A stretch of DNA of 64,000 nucleotides, taken from contig JALHQT010000004.1 in assembly GCA_022841825.1 (NCBI GenBank), forward strand, positions 372,001-436,000, written 5' to 3'. The stretch is from Anaerolineae bacterium. GTDB taxonomy: Bacteria > Chloroflexota > Anaerolineae > Aggregatilineales > Phototrophicaceae. Below are positions 55,766 through 64,000 of this stretch, piece by piece; position 1 is the first letter of the stretch; every line of letters starts with the position of its first letter. Both the position numbers and the translations under genes were made by a program. The notes beneath the pieces are model-generated. The model did not search any database. It saw only the letters and a list, made by a program, of their open reading frames with translations, and was not told the origin of the DNA.

Positions 55766-57985
55766 TTATGGCGACAGCGGAATGATGATGAAACCCTCCG
55801 CGAGTCGTTCGCCATCGGCTGTGGTGACCGGAAGGCGCTGGTTAGCCAGCGGATCGATCCACCCAATGCGCAGGGCTGCGGCGTCCGGCGTCTGTGGAAA
55901 AAAGAGCTTGTCCTGGACGCTCTCTCCGCTCCTCCACGCCGAGGTTGGGTAGTAGCCGCCCAGCGGCGGACGATCCTGCTGCGCGATGATGCTGCCCTGC
56001 GCATCGAGAACATGAGCGAAGAACTGGTAGTCTCCCGCGTTTTGGTGTTCGGTCGTCCAATCCAGCGACACCCACAAGTCGCCGCTGTCCTCGGCGACGC
56101 CATAGCGGATCAATCGGATGTCTCCGAAGCGCCAGTCAACCTCCATGTCCGCTTCGGCAGCGGCGAAGTCGAAGTACAGCGCACGATGCCCGTCAACCGC
56201 GCTCTCCTGCGCAAACGAAGCATGTTCCCACAACCAGCCTTCGATCCAGTTATTCGCGTCCGCTGGCGGAAACCACGTGACATACCACAGTCGGCTGTCG
56301 AGCGCCTGTGCGTGCCGCCACATAGGAGCAGCGAGCGGATCGTCTGGGGCGGTCGGCGCAGTCATCGAGAGGACGGGGTGCGACTCGATATCGAGGAGCG
56401 CGCTGCCGTAATGGTTGCTGGCGACAAGGAGGGGCGCGGTTTCGGGAAGCGCACTCTCCAGGCGGCGGGCGGACTCGACCGATGGGTCGTCCTGTTGGCT
56501 TGCGGGTACGAGGTTCAGCACGACGAAGCAGATCAAGAGAACAGAAGCAAGTGGGCGGGCGTTCCGTGAACGAAACAGCCAGCCTGCCGTGCCTGCCAGC
56601 GCAAGAGCGCACACTGCGATCGGCCCATCGCCGCGCAGCCACATCGGGTCGAATGGGGTGCTCTGGGCGAGCAGTTCGAGGTGCCCGATGACGGCATTGG
56701 CGGAACCATCGGTCAGCACATCGTCGCGCAGGGTTGCCACTACGGCGTCCATGTCGCCTGTGCCGTAGCGCCCGCTGAGGACTCCGTAAAACGGATAGGG
56801 ACTCAACACTATTCCGGGGATCTGAACTCCAATCGATAACGCTGCAAGCAGGCTGACGCCGACCGCAGTGCCGCGCTGGCTGAAGGTGCGCTCGATGATC
56901 GGTGCCGTGCAAAGCATGATCAGCGGGAGTACGGGCAGAATGAAGCGCGGACCCCAGACCACGCCACCGTGCCAGCTCCACCAACTGGCATATACGGCGA
57001 ACTGCGCGCCGATGAGCGCCAGCAGTAGCCAGGTCGTTTTGCTCTGTACGCGCGCCAGCAGCCATGCACCCGGCAGCGCCATCAGGGCGAGCGGTGTGTA
57101 CCACAACAGTCCGCGATAGGGGCTGAAGGTCAAACCAAAGAGTCCGAGCAGGAACGGGCGGTTGAATCCTTCACCGTCGCCAAAGTAATAACCGCTGGTC
57201 AGCGGGCTGCCGAAGCGGGCGGCATTGTAGATCGCGATGATCACCAGTGTGACCGCGATGGGCGCTGAGAAGGCAGCCGCTGCCTGCAAAAGGCGTGTTG
57301 CCGTCGCTTTGCCCCTGAGCGAAGGTGCGAGTGCGAAGACAGCGAGCAGCACGGCGGTCAGCAGATACGTCAGGTTGATGCCTGTGGCGAAGCCGATAGC
57401 GGCTCCTGCCCAGACGAGCGGGCGCAGGCTGCCATCGCGCCAGAAGCGGAGGATCGAGAGCACCGCGCTCAGGATCAACAGGGCTGCCAGGGGTTCGCCA
57501 AACAACGTCTTGGTGTAGACCACCGCCGTGCTGCCGAAGCCGTACAATAATGCTACCCCCAGCGCCGTGCGCGGGCGAACATCCAGCGCTCGCACCCCCG
57601 TATAGAGGAGCGCACCGGTCAGCGCGGTGACGAGAGGGTTGAAGAGCATCGCCGTCGCCCGCACGGGCAGCCATGGCGCGACTTGTGCGGCGATCGTGAG
57701 GGGAAGGAGCGCGAGTGATGGCGCGACGCCTTTCTTAGAATAGAGCGCGCCATCCAGCCCAAAGACGCCCATGCGTGACATGTCGTGTTCAAAGAGGGCA
57801 TCCTGTGCGCCGATGACGCTGATGTCTGCACTGCCGCTGCGCACGAGCGCTGCGGATACGGCAAGGATCGCGTCTCCGTCCGCACTATCCGGCGTGTTGA
57901 TGTAGACCAGGAGGTAGCCTGCCAGCAGGATCAGGAAAACGAACATGCGCAGACGCGCATCATTCGAAAGTGTCGGTTTCGCCAT
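55766..57985 (-). CDS. Large multi-TM membrane protein (GT-C glycosyltransferase-like)
   Basis: About 12 TM segments; N-term LLVYINTPDSADGDAILAVSAALVRSGSADI. Confidence 0.8.
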   Translation of the reverse strand: MAKPTLSNDARLRMFVFLILLAGYLLVYINTPDSADGDAILAVSAALVRSGSADISVIGAQDALFEHDMSRMGVFGLDGALYSKKGVAPSLALLPLTIAAQVAPWLPVRATAMLFNPLVTALTGALLYTGVRALDVRPRTALGVALLYGFGSTAVVYTKTLFGEPLAALLILSAVLSILRFWRDGSLRPLVWAGAAIGFATGINLTYLLTAVLLAVFALAPSLRGKATATRLLQAAAAFSAPIAVTLVIIAIYNAARFGSPLTSGYYFGDGEGFNRPFLLGLFGLTFSPYRGLLWYTPLALMALPGAWLLARVQSKTTWLLLALIGAQFAVYASWWSWHGGVVWGPRFILPVLPLIMLCTAPIIERTFSQRGTAVGVSLLAALSIGVQIPGIVLSPYPFYGVLSGRYGTGDMDAVVATLRDDVLTDGSANAVIGHLELLAQSTPFDPMWLRGDGPIAVCALALAGTAGWLFRSRNARPLASVLLICFVVLNLVPASQQDDPSVESARRLESALPETAPLLVASNHYGSALLDIESHPVLSMTAPTAPDDPLAAPMWRHAQALDSRLWYVTWFPPADANNWIEGWLWEHASFAQESAVDGHRALYFDFAAAEADMEVDWRFGDIRLIRYGVAEDSGDLWVSLDWTTEHQNAGDYQFFAHVLDAQGSIIAQQDRPPLGGYYPTSAWRSGESVQDKLFFPQTPDAAALRIGWIDPLANQRLPVTTADGERLAEGFIIIPLSP

Positions 57986-57999
57986 AGCGGGCGATTGTA

Positions 58000-59796
58000 C
58001 TACACGCCCCAGAAGACGCGCATTCCTATCAACAGCATGACGAAGGTGATCACCGTCATGGCAGCGCCGACTTTGGGGAAATCGCTCGTTCGATAGCCGC
58101 CCGGACCCATCATCAGGACGTTGACAGGGTGCGCGGTTGGCAGCAGGAAGGCGGTCGAGCAGCCAATCGCCGCCGCGACCGCCATTGCCTGCGGATCGAT
58201 GCCCGCCTGGATCGCCGCGCCTATGGCGATGGGTCCGATGACGAGCGAGGCGACCTGCCCCCCCATCACCTGGGTGATCACGGTTGTCAGCACGAAGACA
58301 CCGGCGATGATGGCAAGCCCGCCGAACGGGATCAAGTTATTCGCCACGATGTCGCCGATCCGCTGCCCCAAGCCCGTGTTGACGAGCGCGATGCTGAGGG
58401 GAGACATGCCAGCGATCAGGAAGATGACGCGCCACTCGACGGCGCGATACGCACCATTCATCGTCAGGCAGCCGCTTAGAACCATCAGCACTGCGCCAAG
58501 CAGCATGGCGATGGGGGTAGGGATGACCTCGAAGAGGGCGAGCAGCAGCACGCCACATAAGATGCCTAGCGCCCAGTGCGCTTTCTGAGGGAGCGGCGGA
58601 CGTGCAGTATGGCTGCTCTGGAGCATGAGAAAATCCCGATCCTGCGCCAGTGAGCGGATTGCCCGCACGGGACCGACCATCAGCAGTGCATCGCCGACCT
58701 GGAGCGGGAAGGTGCCGACATCGGTGCGGTAGCTGCGCCCTTCCCGCCACAGGGCAACATTTGTCAGCCCGTAGCGATTGCGGAAACGCAGCTCTTTCAG
58801 GGTCTTTCCGATGATGCTGGAGCGTGGTGGAACGATGATTTCGGTCAAATCGACCGCGTATTCATGACCATTGCTGCTTTCGCGCCCGACCAGTGCTCCC
58901 CATTCTTCAAGCCTGCGGACGCGCTCTTCACGCCCCAGGACGAGCAGAAAGTCGTCCGCCTGGATGACTTCGGTCGGTTCTGGCGTCAGGATCGCCTGCT
59001 GTCCACGCCAGATGGCAAGGACGGTGATGCCCAGTTTCTCGCCGATCTGACTTTGACTCAGCGGCAGCCCTGCAAGCGCTGCGCTGCCGGGGACGCGAAT
59101 TTCCCACATGCGTTCTTTCAGGCGATAGGTATCTTCCAGGTTGCGGGATAGGGCGTAGGGACTTGCGATCTGACCGACGGAGTCGCGCTTTGGCAGCCAC
59201 TTGCGCCCCACAAGCGCCATGAACAGCAGTGTCGCTATCACGATCAAGCCGCCGGTAGGCGCGAAATCCAGGATGCCAAGACCGGGAAGCCCGCGGTCGA
59301 TCAGCGTGTCGCTGAGGACAATATTGGCAGTGGTGAAGTAGGTCGCCATGCCGCCGACCAGCGTTCCGAACGAGAGCGGGATGAGCAGCTTGGAGGGCGA
59401 AACGCGCGAGTCTCGCCCGACCTGCACCGCCGCGGGCAGCAGGACGGCACCCGCGGCAATATTGTTCATGACCAGGGAGAGCAGCGCCCCAGCCGCCATG
59501 AACATGACGACCAACCGTCCTTCGCGCCCTGCACCGATTTCGCGCAGGCGATTTGCAAGCCACTGGACGACACCTGTGTTTTCCAAACCCGCACTCAGGA
59601 TGAACAGACCGAAGATGGTGATGATGGCTGGGCGGCTAAAGCCTGCGAGTGCCTCAGTCGCGGTGACCACGCCGGTCAGCATCAGGATCAGCAGCACCGT
59701 GAGCGCTACGAGATCGGCGGGTACTCGGTTGGTCAGCAGCAGGACAAGTGCCCCAACCACAACAGCAATGAGGATCAGTTCTGGGCTGGTCAGCAT
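58000..59796 (-). CDS. SLC13/DASS-family permease with two RCK-C (TrkA-C) domains
   Basis: TEALAGFSRPAIITIFGLFILSAGLENTGV, MNNIAAGAVLLPAAV, AALAGLPLSQSQIGEKLGITVLAIWRGQQAILTPEPTEVIQADDFLLVLGREERV, GCSTAFLLPTAHPVNVLMMGPGGYR. Confidence 0.94.
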   Translation of the reverse strand: MLTSPELILIAVVVGALVLLLTNRVPADLVALTVLLILMLTGVVTATEALAGFSRPAIITIFGLFILSAGLENTGVVQWLANRLREIGAGREGRLVVMFMAAGALLSLVMNNIAAGAVLLPAAVQVGRDSRVSPSKLLIPLSFGTLVGGMATYFTTANIVLSDTLIDRGLPGLGILDFAPTGGLIVIATLLFMALVGRKWLPKRDSVGQIASPYALSRNLEDTYRLKERMWEIRVPGSAALAGLPLSQSQIGEKLGITVLAIWRGQQAILTPEPTEVIQADDFLLVLGREERVRRLEEWGALVGRESSNGHEYAVDLTEIIVPPRSSIIGKTLKELRFRNRYGLTNVALWREGRSYRTDVGTFPLQVGDALLMVGPVRAIRSLAQDRDFLMLQSSHTARPPLPQKAHWALGILCGVLLLALFEVIPTPIAMLLGAVLMVLSGCLTMNGAYRAVEWRVIFLIAGMSPLSIALVNTGLGQRIGDIVANNLIPFGGLAIIAGVFVLTTVITQVMGGQVASLVIGPIAIGAAIQAGIDPQAMAVAAAIGCSTAFLLPTAHPVNVLMMGPGGYRTSDFPKVGAAMTVITFVMLLIGMRVFWGV

Positions 59797-59867
59797 GGAA
59801 CCACTCAGGGATAGCCGGGCAAGTCTTGCACAGTTGCAATGTTACCCGTAATCGGCTATTCTGTTCA

Positions 59868-60134
59868 ATGAACCAACCTACGAAATTATTCTTTGCAAAA
59901 GAAATCTTGCTCAAACCTGTAGACTTGGACAGAAAGCGTGTCCATATGGTGTTGCCTGTGTTTGAATGTCTTGCTCTTTGGTTTGTAATCTCCGTGCCTT
60001 TCAGCCTGTTTCTTGGGGCTTTCCTGGCACGGCGTGAAGCCGGACAGAGCGTCGTGGTGCCTGTTCGCGCGCGCGACTCAGAGACACTTCCTGCGGCACA
60101 ACCCGCCGCGACCAGCTATGAAGCTGCCAAATAG
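59868..60134 (+). CDS. Small single-TM hypothetical protein
   Basis: MNQPTKLFFAKEILLKPV...MVLPVFECLALWFVISVPFSLFLGAFLARREAGQ; start uncertain (59868 or 59946). Confidence 0.45.
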   Translation: MNQPTKLFFAKEILLKPVDLDRKRVHMVLPVFECLALWFVISVPFSLFLGAFLARREAGQSVVVPVRARDSETLPAAQPAATSYEAAK

Positions 60135-60139
60135 GTCGA

Positions 60140-60499
60140 TCAGGCAACCTGCAAGTGCAGGGCTGCGCGTGCCTGATCCAGGGTTTCTGTGATTTCAAGC
60201 TGCTGGAAGAATGGCAGGATCATTTGCAGGGCTTCGTAGCCTGGTTCACAGACCAGAATTAACATGCGGACATTCGAAGGCGTATACGTGAACGCCGAGC
60301 GCTGATAGGCGGTAATCTTGCCCGCTGGCGGTTGGCTGTCCTTTGTATTGAGTATGATGTCCACGTCCTCATCCGTCCCCGCGATCATCGCACCAGAGAC
60401 CCTTACGCTGTCTGCGAGTTCGTCCCACGACCAGGTGGGATCAAAATCCCAGCGGATGACGGTTTGTTCTTGATTGTCCCACTGGACTGTGATCGCCAT
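60140..60499 (-). CDS. Hypothetical protein
   Basis: MAITVQWDNQEQTVIRWDFDPTWSWDELADSVRVSGAMI...; upstream gene-free gap. Confidence 0.65.
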   Translation of the reverse strand: MAITVQWDNQEQTVIRWDFDPTWSWDELADSVRVSGAMIAGTDEDVDIILNTKDSQPPAGKITAYQRSAFTYTPSNVRMLILVCEPGYEALQMILPFFQQLEITETLDQARAALHLQVA

Positions 60500-60627
60500 T
60501 TCCCAACTCCATGACCATAGTACTGCTCTGATACTCTTATTGTAGCGGGAAACGTAAAAATAGAATTGAGATGAATTGAGAATTGATGATAAATTAACGA
60601 AATTCACGCTGCTTTACGCAACTATGT

Positions 60628-63186
60628 TTGTGTCCCCCCTCAGAGTGGGTACAATTGCATTTTCAACTAGCGAGTGAGCCGTTCGCCTTGACTTTCAATC
60701 GACGAGCCGTCTTGATTTTTGTCGCCTGGATGTTTTGCCTCTCGCAGTGGGGGCTGGCGTCCGCTCAGGTGTCCTCATCTTCACAGGCGAGTATGGAAAT
60801 CGAAGCGGGGTATGACGGCTACTATCGCGAAAACGATTGGCTGCCACTGCGCGTTGCTCTGGAAAACCCAGGTGGCGACCTGCGTGGTCGTCTGGTGGTT
60901 CGCCCCGAAACGTCTGGCAGCGCCTTCGCTTCGACCTTCAGCACGCCCGTCGACTTACCTGCCCGCGCGACACAGAATATTCTTTTCTACGCGGTCGCTT
61001 CTGATCTGACGAATCAGGTTCGTGTGGAACTGCTCGACGAAGAAGGCGCAGTGCTCGCCAGCTCATCGGCACCCTTGCAGCGCATCCAACAGCCCGATCA
61101 TCTCGCAGTCGTCATCACCGATGCCACCGCTGGGGCGGTCGATCTATCCGGGGTGCGCAGCGGCAGCTTCTTGGGCGTTCAGGCATTCATGCGCATCGAA
61201 GACTTGCCGGACCAAAGCGGGTTGTTCGACGCGGTGGACATGCTGGTCGTCTCGGATACCGACACTGGCGGGGTCAGCGACGCGCAGCGTGATGTGCTGC
61301 GCCAGTGGGTGATGAATGGCGGACATCTCATTGTCACAGGCGGCGCAGAGTGGCAGGCGACCGTCGCGGGTTTGGCTGACCTGCTGCCGCTGCGCGCGAC
61401 TGCCGTCCAGGATGTGGAGGGTTTGAGGGCGTTTTCGCGCTGGCTGGGCGGGGATTCTGCGCTTGCGGATCGTACCTTGATCGCCATGGGCGAACTGTCT
61501 GCCGATGCGGATGTGCTTCTGGCGGATGAGCAGGGGCTGCCGCTGGTGGTGCGCCGAATAATGGGGGCGGGTGTTGTCGATTTCGTCAGCGCCAGCCCTA
61601 ACGCGCTGCCGCTTCGCGGGTGGTCGGTGCTGCCGGAACTCTGGTATACCCTGGCTTCGTCCGCGCCTGGACAGCCCAGTTGGGGCTATGGCATCCTGCG
61701 GTGGGATCGGGCTGCGGAGGCAGCGCGGATTCTGCCCGGATTTGACCTGCTGCCTGACATTCTGCCGCTGCTCGTCTTTGTCGCCCTGTATATCGTCTTG
61801 ATTGGTCCAATCAACTACCTGGTTCTCAACCGGATCAATCGCCGCGAGTGGGCATGGTTCACGATACCGCTGCTGATCCTGGTGTTCACTGCGGCGGCGT
61901 ATGCGCTTGGCACGAACCTGCGCGGGACCGAAGTAACCCTCAATCAAATGACGTTAGTGCGCTCCTGGGCAGACAGCCCGGTGTCGCGGCTGGATGCAGT
62001 CATCGGGATGCTGTCTCCGCAGCGCGCCGTGTATGGATTGCAGATCGATAATGCTGCAGTGCGCCCAGTTCCGCTGCCGCGCATTCTGCCCGGCGGGGGA
62101 CTTGATCCTACGCTGGAGGGGACGCGCGCCGATGTCGCGCAGGGTGAGGATTTTGCGCTCCAGGACATCACGATTGACGCGGGCTTCATCGCCAACCTGA
62201 CGGCGAGTGCATCGGTGCCGCGACCGAACATGACTGGCGAGGTGAGCATCAGCGACGCCCCCTCCGTCGATGGGCAGCAGCAGGTACGCGGTGTGGTCAG
62301 CAATGATGGCAGCGTGCCCCTTTATGATCCAATTATCCTGGCGCGTGGTATTGCGTATCAACTGCCGGACGTGCTGCAACCGGGGGATGTTGTCCCGTTT
62401 GAGCTGACTCTGCCGGGAGAAGACCTGCCGTCGCCGACGCTTTATCGCCCCCTGGTTGCTGGCAACCTGACACTGGTCGCGGCACGGCAGGAACTGCGGC
62501 TCGACCAGACTCTCTTTGATATACTGGGGGATAATGCGGTCACCGATCTTGACAGCTTTTTCATCAACGAATCGCTGGCGGGCTTGGACAACAGACGGCG
62601 TCAGTTGTTTCTGGCAGCGGTCATTCGCGACAGCTTTGGCATGACCGGGCGTGCGAATGAGACCTATCTGATGGGCTGGACAGACGAGCGTATGCTGACG
62701 AGTGAGGTCAGCGGCGCGAACTGGCGCACGCAGGACACGACGCTCCACGTCATCCAACTGGCGCAGGAGCGCGTTTATCGCCCGGAACCGGTCGTCGTCA
62801 GCGCCGATCAGTTTGTTTGGTCGGGTCGGACACTCAGCGGGTTAGGCGTGGTTGCTCCGATGCTCGTCCGGCTGGACCCTGGTGAAGAAGTGACTTTTCG
62901 TTTCACCCCGGTCGCCACGGCGCGGCTGGATGAGGTCGAGTCGCTGTCAGTCGTCTTTGTGGGGCAGACGACAGGCACTCGCCGCCTCCCATTCGCCCTG
63001 TGGGACTGGCGACGCCAGCAGTGGGTGGATATGCAGGCGGAAGACACGCAGTTCCGAGTGCCAAATCCCGGACGTTTCATCGGTCCGATGAATGCGGTCG
63101 AGATGCGCCTGCGTTCGGATGATGTCGGCGGGTTCTTCCGAGTTGAACGGGTTGCCATTGAACAATCCGGGCGGTTTATTCGTTAA
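60628..63186 (+). CDS. Large secreted/membrane protein preceding an ABC ATPase
   Basis: Hydrophobic N-term, beta-rich ectodomain MEIEAGYDGYYRENDWLPLRVALENPGGDLRG, TM LLVFVALYIVLIGPINYLVLNRINRREWAWFTIPLLILVFTAAAYALG; start codon uncertain. Confidence 0.85.
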   Translation: MCPPSEWVQLHFQLASEPFALTFNRRAVLIFVAWMFCLSQWGLASAQVSSSSQASMEIEAGYDGYYRENDWLPLRVALENPGGDLRGRLVVRPETSGSAFASTFSTPVDLPARATQNILFYAVASDLTNQVRVELLDEEGAVLASSSAPLQRIQQPDHLAVVITDATAGAVDLSGVRSGSFLGVQAFMRIEDLPDQSGLFDAVDMLVVSDTDTGGVSDAQRDVLRQWVMNGGHLIVTGGAEWQATVAGLADLLPLRATAVQDVEGLRAFSRWLGGDSALADRTLIAMGELSADADVLLADEQGLPLVVRRIMGAGVVDFVSASPNALPLRGWSVLPELWYTLASSAPGQPSWGYGILRWDRAAEAARILPGFDLLPDILPLLVFVALYIVLIGPINYLVLNRINRREWAWFTIPLLILVFTAAAYALGTNLRGTEVTLNQMTLVRSWADSPVSRLDAVIGMLSPQRAVYGLQIDNAAVRPVPLPRILPGGGLDPTLEGTRADVAQGEDFALQDITIDAGFIANLTASASVPRPNMTGEVSISDAPSVDGQQQVRGVVSNDGSVPLYDPIILARGIAYQLPDVLQPGDVVPFELTLPGEDLPSPTLYRPLVAGNLTLVAARQELRLDQTLFDILGDNAVTDLDSFFINESLAGLDNRRRQLFLAAVIRDSFGMTGRANETYLMGWTDERMLTSEVSGANWRTQDTTLHVIQLAQERVYRPEPVVVSADQFVWSGRTLSGLGVVAPMLVRLDPGEEVTFRFTPVATARLDEVESLSVVFVGQTTGTRRLPFALWDWRRQQWVDMQAEDTQFRVPNPGRFIGPMNAVEMRLRSDDVGGFFRVERVAIEQSGRFIR

Positions 63187-63220
63187 TGAGATGGGCTACG
63201 GGCGGCGAGGAAGCGAACTG

Positions 63221-64000
<780 letters not shown>

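Overview
The window is a dense, GC-rich bacterial chromosomal segment. Gene content and style look Chloroflexota-like, but that is inference. About 53 protein-coding genes are supported, including two that run off the window edges and that the ORF track does not list. There is one tRNA, a selenocysteine tRNA (selC, anticodon TCA) at 51762-51855. I saw no CRISPR array, rRNA, transposase or prophage. Main blocks: envelope and sugar genes (flippase-like protein, FAD oxidoreductase, UDP-glucose dehydrogenase); a polyamine-type cluster on the minus strand (ornithine decarboxylase-like, FAD amine oxidase, two GNATs, class-III aminotransferase); a TIR / VIT-VWA / FHA neighbourhood; a BMP-type nucleoside ABC transporter with a PucR regulator; holA; and an ABC exporter. 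The most unusual observation is that two adjacent genes of the polyamine-type cluster are each interrupted by one in-frame TGA, in identical TGA-CTG context. In the GNAT the TGA falls where both intact paralogues in this window have Trp; in the amine oxidase the Trp expectation is weaker. The same window encodes selC, although TGA also ends many ordinary genes here. Other leads: a 15-codon proline-rich micro-ORF with a strong Shine-Dalgarno and a perfect hairpin downstream, an 86-aa protein that is about 64% Asp/Glu, a GNAT-DUF952 fusion, an ABC permease with a roughly 300-aa insertion, and three families of palindromic intergenic repeats.
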